Shown here in pieces: positions 16,321 to 24,348 of a stretch of DNA of 45,514 nt. Source of the stretch: JAKIVR01 sp035933635. Its GTDB lineage: Archaea > Thermoplasmatota > Thermoplasmata > Lutacidiplasmatales > UBA184. Every line of letters starts with the position of its first letter. The stretch's first letter is position 1. The DNA is taken from positions 1 to 45,514 of the forward strand of contig DASYYY010000025.1 of assembly GCA_035933635.1 (NCBI GenBank), in the 5' to 3' direction. The position numbers were made by a program, and so were the translations under genes. The notes under the pieces are model-generated. The model had not been told where the DNA came from. It did not search any database and was given only the letters and a program-made list of their open reading frames with translations.

Positions 16321-19300
16321 CTAGGTAGAGCCTCCGGAGCCGGTCTGCTCCGGTCCCTCGCCCGCGTCCGCGGCGATGGCGGACGCGATTTCCCTCGCCC
16401 GGCGGCGCTCGCGATATCGGACGGCGATTACGACCCCCAGCGCGGCGATGCCCACGGCCGTCACCACCCCAGCGAGCACAGCGAGTCCCCCTCCCAGAGG
16501 GGGGATCGCCCCGACCGCTGCACCGGAACGCGCGCCCACGACGATCGGGGTGCTGCTCAGGTTCATCCACTGACCCGTTCGGTCCTTGATTTCGGCGGTC
16601 GCCTCGTAGGACCCCGCGGACCGGTAGGTGTGGGCGATCGGGGTCCCGGGCGCTCCCGCCGAGGAGTCCCCGTCACCGAACGTCCAGGTCACCTGGTAGG
16701 GGGGCAACCCGCCCCCGACGTTCGCGACGAAGAGGACCACGAGCGGCGCGGTCCCGACCGACTGGCTCGCCTCGAGGTTCCCGGTCAGCGGGGGAGTCGG
16801 ACTCACGTGCACCTGGAACGCGGCCTTAGCGACACGGTCGCGCGCATCCGTGATGGACAGGTTCACCTGAAAGTCGCCGGCGTGGAGGATCTGGATTGAG
16901 GCGGTCCAAGGGGTTCCGATCTGGGCGACGGTGCTCCGTTGGCATGCACCGCCCACGCAGACCACTACCGCGAACGGTGGGAGTCCACTCGTCGGCGTCA
17001 CCGTGACATTGGTCGCGAAGGGTGCGGACCCGCTCGTGGCGTTCACCGAGAACGTGAGCTGGGGCCCGAGTGTGGAGGGAAAGACGGCGCCATTCGTCGG
17101 CGTGCGGTTCGCGGGATCCGAGCAGTACTGCCAGACTTCTCCGGCGTAGCCGAACTCCCCCCACTCGAAGGGGTCCGCGCCTCCGGTGAGGATGGCACAC
17201 CCCGTCGTCGGATCGAACGTGAGGCTCGCAAAGTCGCGGGGCGAGGGCGACCCACCTCCGGGTCCCGGTGAGGCGAACACCTGGATCCACTTGTGTGCGG
17301 AGTACAGCCACGTGTCCCCCCAGTCACCCGAGCCGGGGTAGCAACCGTACCCTCCGAACACGAGCACGCCCCCCGCCGTGGGGTCGTCGGTGATCGCCGG
17401 CCAGCTTCGGCATCCCGGCACCCCGGCCACCAACGAGGTGAGGTCGGTCCACTTCCCGGCCACGTAGCTCCAGGTGTCCATTCCACCGCTCGAGGAGTTC
17501 TGCCCGATGTACACGACGTACCCGTCGGTCGAGTCGTAGGTCATCGCTCCGCTCTCCGTCCAGGGACCGCCGTACGGGGGCGCGAAGCCGACCTTCGCGG
17601 TGAGGTTCGTCCACACCCCACCGGCGTAGCTCCACGTCTCGGCGAGCCCGGTCGGCCGGTTCCAGAACCCCAGCAGGAGGACGTAGCCGTCGGCCGCATC
17701 GTAGGTGATCCACGCTCCTCCACCGAAGTAGGGTGGGGGGTTCGCGACGCTGAGGTTCCTCCAGGTCCCATTGACGAACTTGTAGGACTCCGACGTCGAG
17801 CACCAGTCGGCTCCGCCGAAGAGCAGGGGGTAGCCGTCGTGCGCGTCGTAGGTCATGATCTCGCTGCCGGTGCAGCTCGCGTTCGGCGGAGCACCGCCCG
17901 AGGCCGTGGCGTTCGTCCACGCACCGCCCTTCCACAGCCAGGTCAGATTGTACTGCTGGCGGTGGGGACCTCCCCCGATCTCGTTCTGCGTGCCGGAGAA
18001 GACCAAGACCGAACCGTTCACCGCGGAGGTGATCGTCGAGGAGTACTCGATCGTGTAGGGAGGGGCGGGCGCGGATCGGTTCGTCCGGTCGACCCAACCG
18101 CCCACGAACGACCCCGGGTCCGGTCCGACGCGGCTCGAATTGTCAAATACCGGGGTCGAACCGCACAGCGCCCAGGTGTCGTTGGGCCAGTTGTAGCCGT
18201 CGGTTCGTCCCCCCGTGAGCACCAGGCACCGACTACCGGGGTCGTAAGCCAGCGCCGCATCGAACCGAGCGGTCGGACCCGGGCCGGTCTGGCCGCCCCC
18301 TCCCGGTCCATCGGGGGTCCGATCCGGTTGCCAGAGTGTCCACGTGCCGTGCACGAACAGCCAGGTGTCGTTGGTGGGGTCCGCCTCGTCCGCCGCAGCC
18401 CCTCCGAATCGCACGACGCCCCCGAGGGCGGGGTCGTCGGCCAGGGCGCTCCAGGTTCGGAACGTCGGCTCCGGCCCGCTCGCCGCGGTTCGGTTGACCC
18501 AGGTGTGATTCAGGAATTCCCAGGTCTCCGTACCCCACGGCCGCGCCGAAGGGATCGTGAGCAGCGCGATCCCGTCGGTGGAATCCCACACCATCGAGGG
18601 CAGGGCCTGCGCCGAGACCCATCCGCAACAGGGGACCGGTGGGGCGATCCCCACGCTCGCGGTCACGTTCCGCCACGAGCCGTTCGTGAACTCCCACGTA
18701 TCCCGCAGCGGGTGTCCCACGGACGTCGAGGGGTTCTCCGCATACCCGCCGAACAGGAGGAGGGCGTCCTCCGCGGGATCGTAGGTCATCGCGGCCCCGT
18801 ACCGCGGAGACGGTGCTGCGGTGAGGTTCGGGGAGAGGTTCGTCCAAGCATCGTGGGACCAGCTCCAGGTATCCCCGAAGACGGAACCGGGGAGGCCCGA
18901 CCCGGCGGACCCACTGCCGATCCCGCCGAACAGGACGACCGCTCCCGCCGCCGGATCGTAGGCCATGGCCGCGTGTTCCCTCGCGTCGGGCGAAGGTCCG
19001 GCCGAGACGTTATTGAGGTAGGTGCTGGTCAGGTCCGTCCAATTGTTCCGGGCGAACATCCACGCGAATTGCGAGTAGTCCGCGGCCCAATCCACCCCAC
19101 CGAAGAGGAAGTCGTAGTGGTCGGTGCCATCGTAGACGAGGGACATGCCCCGGAATTGCTCGGGGAACCGGGCCGGAACGATCGGGGAGGACTGGCTACT
19201 CCCGTTGTACATGTAGGTGCCGAAGCTGAGGTTGGACCATCCGAGGGGCGCCCCGAGCGAGGACAGCGAGCGCCCGCGGTCCGGGGCCGTCGGTCCAAGC

Positions 19301-19518
19301 CGGATCGGAGGTGAGGCCGACCCCGGGGGGTGGGGGAAAGCTCCCCCGGTGGGCCGGCTCCAGGGGGTACCGCCCGCGCCCGGTACGCTGCCGAGGAGAA
19401 CGGCGAGTGCGAAGAGCGCACCGACCGCGGCAAGGGGACCGGAGCGCGCGGCTCGATACCGATGGAGAAGGGGAGTACGTCCGGTGCTCGGGAGGGTCCC
19501 TTCGGTCGAGGCCCGCAT
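16321..19518 (-). CDS. large kelch-PKD membrane-anchored surface protein
   Basis: 1065 residues. N-terminal hydrophobic segment (about 28-46, LAAVGALFALAVLLGSVPGA). The body is about a dozen kelch-type blades (AYDPAAGAVVLFGGIGSG, TYDPAEDALLLFGGYAEN, ADDPALGGVVRFGG, TYDAHDGYPLLFGGADW, TYDSTDGYVVYIGQNSS, TDDPTAGGVLVFGGYG and others), most closing with DTWxxxxGxWTNLT; enough for two propellers. At about 830-990 two Ig/PKD-like domains follow, the second with VTWTFGDGDSSAG. A C-terminal transmembrane helix (about 1010-1035, GGLAVLAGVVTAVGIAALGV) ends in a basic cytoplasmic tail (RYRERRRAREIASAI). Leaderless promoter at 19542-19547. It is followed at once by the PKD-winged-helix gene, so the pair may sense an external ligand. 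Confidence 0.8.
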   Translation of the reverse strand: MRASTEGTLPSTGRTPLLHRYRAARSGPLAAVGALFALAVLLGSVPGAGGTPWSRPTGGAFPHPPGSASPPIRLGPTAPDRGRSLSSLGAPLGWSNLSFGTYMYNGSSQSSPIVPARFPEQFRGMSLVYDGTDHYDFLFGGVDWAADYSQFAWMFARNNWTDLTSTYLNNVSAGPSPDAREHAAMAYDPAAGAVVLFGGIGSGSAGSGLPGSVFGDTWSWSHDAWTNLSPNLTAAPSPRYGAAMTYDPAEDALLLFGGYAENPSTSVGHPLRDTWEFTNGSWRNVTASVGIAPPVPCCGWVSAQALPSMVWDSTDGIALLTIPSARPWGTETWEFLNHTWVNRTAASGPEPTFRTWSALADDPALGGVVRFGGAAADEADPTNDTWLFVHGTWTLWQPDRTPDGPGGGGQTGPGPTARFDAALAYDPGSRCLVLTGGRTDGYNWPNDTWALCGSTPVFDNSSRVGPDPGSFVGGWVDRTNRSAPAPPYTIEYSSTITSAVNGSVLVFSGTQNEIGGGPHRQQYNLTWLWKGGAWTNATASGGAPPNASCTGSEIMTYDAHDGYPLLFGGADWCSTSESYKFVNGTWRNLSVANPPPYFGGGAWITYDAADGYVLLLGFWNRPTGLAETWSYAGGVWTNLTAKVGFAPPYGGPWTESGAMTYDSTDGYVVYIGQNSSSGGMDTWSYVAGKWTDLTSLVAGVPGCRSWPAITDDPTAGGVLVFGGYGCYPGSGDWGDTWLYSAHKWIQVFASPGPGGGSPSPRDFASLTFDPTTGCAILTGGADPFEWGEFGYAGEVWQYCSDPANRTPTNGAVFPSTLGPQLTFSVNATSGSAPFATNVTVTPTSGLPPFAVVVCVGGACQRSTVAQIGTPWTASIQILHAGDFQVNLSITDARDRVAKAAFQVHVSPTPPLTGNLEASQSVGTAPLVVLFVANVGGGLPPYQVTWTFGDGDSSAGAPGTPIAHTYRSAGSYEATAEIKDRTGQWMNLSSTPIVVGARSGAAVGAIPPLGGGLAVLAGVVTAVGIAALGVVIAVRYRERRRAREIASAIAADAGEGPEQTGSGGST

Positions 19519-19541
19519 GGCTCATTCGCCCGACGAGGCGG

Positions 19542-19547
19542 CTTAAG
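19542..19547 (-). promoter_or_regulatory. TATA-like box (CTTAAG) for the large kelch gene
   Basis: CTTAAG lies 24-29 bases upstream of the ATG at 19518, the distance seen for other promoters in this window. Confidence 0.5.
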
Positions 19548-19757
19548 AACCTCCCGCGTGCATGCACTCGTTTTCCCTCGAGGACGGGGGGCTTACCGGT
19601 TCACGACCGTGATTTCCGGGCGGGGATGGTCGATCCGGTGACTCCGGTCCGGGGGCATCGCCCTCACTGCGACGCTCCCCGGGTCCACCTCGCTCCCGGT
19701 TCGCATGAAATACCAGTTCGCGGATGGGGCGGAGACCCGGGCGAGGGCCGAGGACCG

Positions 19758-20579
19758 ATGTTCGAGAGGCGAGGCCTGCTAGTCCCGGGGATTGTTCTGT
19801 TCGCGACGGTCCTCGGACTGAGCGCGCTCGGGATGACGCTGGGCGCGCCGGTGGCGGCACCCGCTTTGGGGGGCGTCCACGACGCTAGGGTGTCCACGAT
19901 GTCCGCGCCGGTGACGGTCGTTAACCAGGCAGCGGGCCCGAGCGGCTTTGAAGTGTACAATGCCTCCAACGGCTCCCTTCACGTCTCCGCGGTCACGCTG
20001 TCGTTGACGGTCCCGAGCTACGGATGCGCCCCCACGACGAGCGTGATGGGGGTCGAGCTGTTCCTGCTCCACTGGAACCAGAGCCGATCACGATTCGTCC
20101 ATGACTTCGTCCTGGTGTACATGGGTTGCGCGCATGGAAAGCACGCCTTCTCCGAAATCGCGTGCCCGGCAACGGGTGGGTGCACTCTTCATCGGAAGTT
20201 CTTCAGCTCCGGGACCAGCTTGACGCTCGGTATCGCGTTGCACGGGAACAAGGTGAGGCTCTCGGCGACCGATCCGAGCTTGGCAACGGGCTTTTCCAAG
20301 GGCTTCACGAACGCGGACGGCCCAGGCGTGGGTGCCGAATGCGCCAAGGTTCCCATCTACAACGCATCGACCCCGTACCCCCAGCCCAACTACCACACGA
20401 TGACCATGAACTGCACGCTGACCGTCTCGGGACATCCGGTCGGAATAGGCGGCCTCGGCTCCGCCGGGAAGCTGTTCAAGCTGACCGATTACAACTCGTC
20501 CGGCATCACTCCGCTGGACAAGGTGGGTCGTCCCACCTCGGCGACCATTCGGCTCAAATTCCTCGCTTCGGGACCGTAG
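19758..20579 (+). CDS. secreted protein of unknown function
   Basis: The ATG at 19758 gives MFERRGLLVPGIVLFATVLG, a signal peptide with cleavage likely near GAPVAAPALG. The 273-residue product is rich in Ser, Gly and Thr with several Asn-x-Ser/Thr sequons (YNASNGS, HWNQSRS, YNASTP) and Cys residues spaced for disulfides (PSYGCAPTT, VYMGCAHGK, EIACPATGGC, GAECAKVP, MNCTLTV). Beta-rich composition suggests an extracellular sandwich domain. Upstream in-frame sequence to 19311 is antisense to the kelch gene start and is excluded. No family recognised. Confidence 0.6.
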   Translation: MFERRGLLVPGIVLFATVLGLSALGMTLGAPVAAPALGGVHDARVSTMSAPVTVVNQAAGPSGFEVYNASNGSLHVSAVTLSLTVPSYGCAPTTSVMGVELFLLHWNQSRSRFVHDFVLVYMGCAHGKHAFSEIACPATGGCTLHRKFFSSGTSLTLGIALHGNKVRLSATDPSLATGFSKGFTNADGPGVGAECAKVPIYNASTPYPQPNYHTMTMNCTLTVSGHPVGIGGLGSAGKLFKLTDYNSSGITPLDKVGRPTSATIRLKFLASGP

Positions 20580-20663
20580 GATCGGCCTCGTACGGCGAGG
20601 GCGCCCCAAACGCGACCCGCCCCGGCGCATCCTGACCGCCCGATCCGGTACTCTCACCCCCCC

Positions 20664-20682
20664 GAGTTCGAATCCCGGCCGG
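20664..20682. repeat. short direct repeat, copy A
   Basis: GAGTTCGAATCCCGGCCGG; a near copy lacking one C lies at 21418-21435, so the pair flanks the methyltransferase gene. TTCGAATCC recalls a tRNA T-loop, but no tRNA can be folded here. Confidence 0.3.
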
Positions 20683-20700
20683 ACGGCGGGCCCATTCGAG

Positions 20701-21399
20701 CTATCGATCCTCGACCGCAGTCCCGAGCGGTTTTCGCGCGATGACCATGTCCATCGCCTTTCGGTGGGGCACGCCGCCGGAGTGGGAAACGAACTCCCCC
20801 TGCCCCGAGTCCAGGATCTCCCAATCCCAGTAGTACCCGAGCAGCTCCCCCGAGTGGAACGGGGACGCGAAGGGATTGCTCGTCTGGGGTGGAATGTAGG
20901 GCTTCGCCACGTCGGCGTTCATCGCGTTGAGTCCCCCCGGCGCGGTGTGCGCTTTGAAATGTTCGAAGCGCGCCGATCGAACGCGACGAGGGAGGTTGTT
21001 CAGAACCCCCGAGGAGAACACCACGTCGACGCGATGGCTCAGTCGGAAGGTCCGAATGTCGCCGACTCGAAATCGAACGCCCACCTTGAGACGCGACGCC
21101 CGGTCCTCCGCTTTTCGGATCCCGACCGACGAAATATCCACGCCCAGGACCCGAAGGCCCCGCCGGGCAAAGTAGATCGAGTCTCGGCCCTCGCCGGAAC
21201 CCAGATCGATCAAGGTCCGCGGCGAGCGGGGAAGGGAACGTGCTACCCGAACGACATCGCGTGCCAGTCGGGTGGGCTTGCTGCCCCAATACAGGCCGGG
21301 CTGAGCGTAACGCGCGTCGTAGATCGCCCTACTCAAGGCTGGCGCTCCTCGGTACCTGCGGCGTAACCTGATCGCGCGGGCAGGACGCCGCCCCTGCAT
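20701..21399 (-). CDS. class I SAM-dependent methyltransferase (TehB-like)
   Basis: 232 residues. YDARYAQPGLYWGSKPTRLA at about residues 27-46 is the TehB-like lead-in (Y-W-G-x-x-P). Motif I is LIDLGSGEGRDSIYFARRG (about 63-81), the acidic residue ending strand 2 is in VLGVDISSVGI, and motif II/post motifs appear in RFRVGDIRTFRLSHRVDVVF. The SAM-binding fold is therefore complete; the substrate (often small thiols or metalloid ions in TehB relatives) is unknown. The ATG at 21399 gives a basic N-terminal tail; the TTG at 21336 is a plausible alternative that begins exactly at the conserved part. Encoded alone between secreted-protein genes. Confidence 0.65.
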   Translation of the reverse strand: MQGRRPARAIRLRRRYRGAPALSRAIYDARYAQPGLYWGSKPTRLARDVVRVARSLPRSPRTLIDLGSGEGRDSIYFARRGLRVLGVDISSVGIRKAEDRASRLKVGVRFRVGDIRTFRLSHRVDVVFSSGVLNNLPRRVRSARFEHFKAHTAPGGLNAMNADVAKPYIPPQTSNPFASPFHSGELLGYYWDWEILDSGQGEFVSHSGGVPHRKAMDMVIARKPLGTAVEDR

Positions 21400-21417
21400 A
21401 AGAATTCGGCAGCGGGC

Positions 21418-21435
21418 GAGTTCGAATCCGGCCGG
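21418..21435. repeat. short direct repeat, copy B
   Basis: GAGTTCGAATCCGGCCGG, near identical to 20664-20682. Coincidence in GC-rich DNA is possible. Confidence 0.3.
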
Positions 21436-21499
21436 GTCGCGGGAGACTCCCGCGCGTCTCGAAGCCGGGTTCGGGGGATGCGCCGCCGCGCCGTGGCGG

Positions 21500-22441
21500 C
21501 TACTTGATCTGGATCGAACTGACCGTATCGCCGTGGCCCAGCGATGCGAGGTTGAGTGACGCGGCCGCGTTCCCCTTCCATGCGGTATGCAGGCTGTAGA
21601 AACCCGCCACGGCCTCGGTGGAGGCGTAGATGTTCACGATCAGGACATAGTGGTGGCCCAGGATCATGTTCGTCGCGTTCGTCCAGAAGGTGACGGTCGT
21701 CGAGCCGTTCCAGGTCCACGCGCCCATCCCGACGGCGTTGATGCTCGCGGTGGAACCGGACGAGCTGCTCGTGGAAGTGGAGCAGACCGGGGTTCCCTGG
21801 TTGTAGCAGTAGGTCCAGTCCTCGTAGTAGGTGTCGTTGTACACCGACGCCGCGCTGTAGTTGGCGCCCCAGGTGTTGTTGTTGAGGTCCGCCAGATACG
21901 ACGACATGTAGAAGCTGACGAAGTTCCCCGCCTGGCAGTACGCGTAGCTGTAGCCGTACAGCGGCGGATAGTAGTTGACGTTCTTCGGGCAGACGGTGCC
22001 CGCCGAGTAGGACCACGAGGAGGCGACCTTGATCGTCCAGGTGGATGAGATGGAATGGTTCCCGCGCAAGGTGAGCGGGAGGGGGAAGGTCAGCTGGACC
22101 GTACCGGAACTCGAGGCGTAGTTCTGCCCGCCGAGGTACCCGTTCGGCTTCCCACATGCCCGGGCCGAGTCCGCGGTCGCCGTGGTGAACTCGCCGGTCC
22201 TGGGATGCCAGGCGGGGGTGGTGAGCCTCGCCGTCGCGCAACCCGAGCCGCTCGTCGACCAATTCGGAGCGCCGGCAGACCCGCGATAGGGGGCGGTGTA
22301 GACTTTCGGCGCCACGACGACACCACCGACGGCGAGACCCAAGACCACGAGTAAGGTGACGGCCGCCACAAGTCCGGTGGCTCCCACGGTCAGCATCCTG
22401 CCCGAGCCGACCGTTGTCCCTCGCTTCATGCTCTCCATCAT
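21500..22441 (-). CDS. secreted Ser/Tyr/Asn-rich protein, paralogue of the protein at 2204
   Basis: 313 residues. N-terminal MMESMKRGTTVGSG followed by a hydrophobic segment (LTVGATGLVAAVTLLVVLGL, about 18-45). The mature part is rich in Ser, Tyr, Asn and Thr with sequons and Cys pairs (CPKNVNYYPP, AYCQAGNF, WTYCYNQGTPVCS). Segments APYRGSAGAP, YLADLNNNTWG and ASLNLASLGHGDTVSSIQIK parallel the protein encoded at 2204-3205, so they are probably one family. A purine-rich GAGAGGG lies just before the ATG. The TATA-like CTTATCTA is about 95 bases upstream, giving a long leader that contains an 11-codon frame ending in the ATGATG at the start. Function unknown; surface-exposed. Confidence 0.65.
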   Translation of the reverse strand: MMESMKRGTTVGSGRMLTVGATGLVAAVTLLVVLGLAVGGVVVAPKVYTAPYRGSAGAPNWSTSGSGCATARLTTPAWHPRTGEFTTATADSARACGKPNGYLGGQNYASSSGTVQLTFPLPLTLRGNHSISSTWTIKVASSWSYSAGTVCPKNVNYYPPLYGYSYAYCQAGNFVSFYMSSYLADLNNNTWGANYSAASVYNDTYYEDWTYCYNQGTPVCSTSTSSSSGSTASINAVGMGAWTWNGSTTVTFWTNATNMILGHHYVLIVNIYASTEAVAGFYSLHTAWKGNAAASLNLASLGHGDTVSSIQIK

Positions 22442-22547
22442 GGTTCCCTCTCGGCGGTCCTCGCTTCTCCCATGGCCGTGTCCGTTCCGTCCTCCGCGTT
22501 CGCGTTGCGCGGGAACGCGAATGCGGGCGAGCGGTAGATAAGCCGCA

Positions 22548-22564
22548 TGACCAAGTTTGACCAG
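22548..22564. promoter_or_regulatory. tandem TGACCA operator, copy 1
   Basis: TGACCAAGTTTGACCAG; on the minus strand CTGGTCA-N3-TTGGTCA, next to the TATA-like box of the secreted-protein gene at 22441. The same 17-mer with three changes lies upstream of the next gene (23306-23322), suggesting one regulator acts on both. Confidence 0.45.
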
Positions 22565-22582
22565 CGCACCCGGCCGCGCCGC

Positions 22583-23260
22583 CTACGACGACCCTTCCGG
22601 GGCGAGTGCCGGGGCACGCGCCTCGCGCAGTAGGCGGGCGAACGTGTCGACCGCGCGCGCCGAGTCCTCGTTGGCGACCAGGAAAATGATGTCGATCGGG
22701 AACATCATCCCCTGAAAGATGTTCACGCCCTGAGCCGCGAGCGCGCTCGTCAGGAGTGCGACCACCCCGGGGGTGCGATCGAACTCCGGCGGTCCGCTGA
22801 TGGAAACCTCGGTGAGGTTCCGCTTCACGCTGAGGATCTGCGCGGGGGTCAGCTTCGAGGTGACGCGCTCCACCGAGTCTTCATCCAGAACGACCAACAC
22901 CGTGCGACCTCCCTGAATGAATCGCACCATCGCATCCTCCCGGAGCATGCCGGCCACGACGTCGGCCAAGGTCCGGAGCTCCACGGCTCCCGCGGAGACC
23001 AGCACCGTTCCGACGTGGGTGCGGGTGAGGATGCGGCAGTGTCGGAGGAGCCGCCGGAGTTTTCGATCGTGACGCTCGCCGGCGGCGGATCGGGGGACGC
23101 GACGGCACGCCGACAGGACCGCCTTCGAGCGCGGGAGCCCGAGGTCCCTCGCGACCACCCGTGCGACCGCCGAGGTGTTCGCGACCCCCGAGCCGAGGGC
23201 CGCGAGCAGATTGGGGTGGGTGGCGAGATACTCCCGAACTCGGGCCGCGACCGATGGCAC
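22583..23260 (-). CDS. ACT-like regulatory protein (archaeal DUF7523-type)
   Basis: 225 residues from a GTG. N-terminal helical part (VAARVREYLATHPNLLAALG, TSAVARVVARDLGLPRSKAV) looks like a small HTH, followed by a basic linker and a beta strand-rich domain. The C-terminal half is ACT-like: RNLTEVSISGPPEFDRTPGV, VALLTSALAAQGVNIFQGMM and PIDIIFLVANEDSARAVDTF follow the strand-helix-strand and G-V-N-I pattern of aspartate-kinase ACT pairs. Such archaeal proteins probably bind an amino acid or other small ligand and control transcription. Upstream lie a TATA-like AAATAG (about 23280-23286) and a tandem TGACCA operator. Confidence 0.6.
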   Translation of the reverse strand: MPSVAARVREYLATHPNLLAALGSGVANTSAVARVVARDLGLPRSKAVLSACRRVPRSAAGERHDRKLRRLLRHCRILTRTHVGTVLVSAGAVELRTLADVVAGMLREDAMVRFIQGGRTVLVVLDEDSVERVTSKLTPAQILSVKRNLTEVSISGPPEFDRTPGVVALLTSALAAQGVNIFQGMMFPIDIIFLVANEDSARAVDTFARLLREARAPALAPEGSS

Positions 23261-23305
23261 GAGGTTTGCACTACAGGGCTCTATTTGGGCAGATTGGGCG
23301 AGATT

Positions 23306-23322
23306 TGACCAAAACTGACCAG
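23306..23322. promoter_or_regulatory. tandem TGACCA operator, copy 2
   Basis: TGACCAAAACTGACCAG, 46-62 bases upstream of the GTG at 23260 and about 20 bases upstream of its TATA-like box. It matches 22548-22564 at 14 of 17 positions. Confidence 0.45.
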
Positions 23323-23552
23323 TCCGATTGATCGGGCAGGGACTCGCTATCGCCCCGACCGGTTCCGCGCCCGGACTGCGCTCATGTAGATTGCCTGAGG
23401 AAGTCGCCTACCTCGAGCCGGCCTGGCCGCAAGTGTCCGTTTCTCTGGCTCATCGACACTCGGGCCGTTCGAGACGGTCCGAGGCAACGAGGGAGGTTCG
23501 GCCGGGCAGCACGTACGCCCCGACGACCTCCCGATCGACCGACCAGACCCGC
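23323..23552. other. intergenic region left of the casposon
   Basis: No gene or RNA is evident. It ends in the diverged terminal-repeat-like sequence at 23553-23578. Confidence 0.4.
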
Positions 23553-23578
23553 GAAGTTGGGTGACCGGGGATCCCCCC
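23553..23578. repeat. diverged copy of the casposon right terminal repeat, outside the element
   Basis: Directly before the left target-site duplication. Aligned with the right terminal repeat (36996-37021, same orientation), the last 20 bases match at 17 positions (GGGTGA, GGGGAT and CCCCC blocks kept), and the position relative to the duplication is the same. It may be a relic of an earlier insertion or part of the original target. Confidence 0.5.
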
Positions 23579-23592
23579 GATGGTACGATGGG
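23579..23592. repeat. left target-site duplication
   Basis: GATGGTACGATGGG, identical to 37022-37035. 14-15 bp is the duplication length known for casposons. Confidence 0.9.
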
Positions 23593-23618
23593 GGGGGCAT
23601 CCCCCCTCACCCGAACCC
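23593..23618. repeat. casposon left terminal inverted repeat
   Basis: 26 bp beginning GGGGGCATCCCCCC and ending TCACCCGAACCC; the reverse complement matches 36996-37021 at every base. The outer 14 bases can form a hairpin themselves (GGGG ... CCCC around CAT). Confidence 0.92.
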
Positions 23619-23774
23619 CTGTCCTTCGTCGGTGGTCATTCAGAAATCTGAGCCTGCTCTCGGGGAGGCGGTCTCACTCGAATCTCCTGGCCGTGGCCTA
23701 TCGCCCGAGAGGATGCCTCGGTTGGATGGACTCGTGGCACCATCCTTTTCGTTCTCCGACAATGTTGCCTCGCA

Positions 23775-24332
23775 ATGGCTCGGCAACTCCCTTTGCAGCG
23801 CCGCTTCACTCGACACATTTTTCTTAGCATGCCGAGGGCTCGGACTGACCGACAGCAGGAACTCGTTGAGTCGCTGTATGAGGAGTTGGACCTCCTGCGC
23901 CTTTATGCCAGAACCATCGGCGAAACCGATTTCGGGAGTAGGTCCCCTTTAGCACAGGTAAGGCAACTCATGGCAAAGTGCCATGGTGCCTTGATTCTCG
24001 GGTTGGTCCAAGGAAAAATCGCCGTTGGGACCAGCAAGCCCGGGACCCAAGATCACAAACTACTTCGCAACTCCAAGTTCCCCACCCCTTGGAACCAATT
24101 GGAAGCGGGTATCGCTTATGCGTTGGGATTACCGTTGATGATTGTAAAGGAAGAGGGCATCAGTGGCGGGATCTTTGATCCGGGCGCTTCTGGCGAGCAG
24201 TTTGTTCATTCGGTAAAGCTTGGAAGAGCACGAACCTGGCACTCTGCAGAGCTTAGGTCGAGCTTGGATGAGTGGAAGATCGACGTGGTTGGTCATTGGC
24301 GGGGAGCGCGACTAAAGGCCAAGAGTGAGTAG
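23775..24332 (+). CDS. TIR/nucleoside deoxyribosyltransferase-like Rossmannoid protein
   Basis: 185 residues. The first strand is HIFLSMPRARTDRQQ (about 14-28), which requires the upstream start at 23775 rather than the ATG at 23829. A conserved core follows: QLMAKCHGALILGLVQG (about 64-80), TPWNQLEAGIAYALGLPLMI (about 104-123) and KEEGISGGIFDPG. I recognise this as a family of small proteins with a predicted TIR- or nucleoside-2-deoxyribosyltransferase-like fold; the invariant N/E in WNQLEAG could be the catalytic Glu that attacks the N-glycosidic bond, as in TIR NADases. Function is not established. Its place beside AbiV and a restriction system suggests a defence effector. Convergent with the AbiV gene, 16 bases apart. 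Confidence 0.55.
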   Translation: MARQLPLQRRFTRHIFLSMPRARTDRQQELVESLYEELDLLRLYARTIGETDFGSRSPLAQVRQLMAKCHGALILGLVQGKIAVGTSKPGTQDHKLLRNSKFPTPWNQLEAGIAYALGLPLMIVKEEGISGGIFDPGASGEQFVHSVKLGRARTWHSAELRSSLDEWKIDVVGHWRGARLKAKSE

Positions 24333-24348
24333 AGAAACAGCGGGTCAA

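Noticed and set aside
17293..19314. Long plus-strand frame of 673 codons opposite the large kelch gene
   Set aside because: Arg/Gly/Pro/Val shadow of the minus-strand kelch gene; no domain.
20661..20682. T-loop-like TTCGAAT at 20667 and again at 21421
   Set aside because: No acceptor stem or anticodon arm on either strand; listed only as short repeats.
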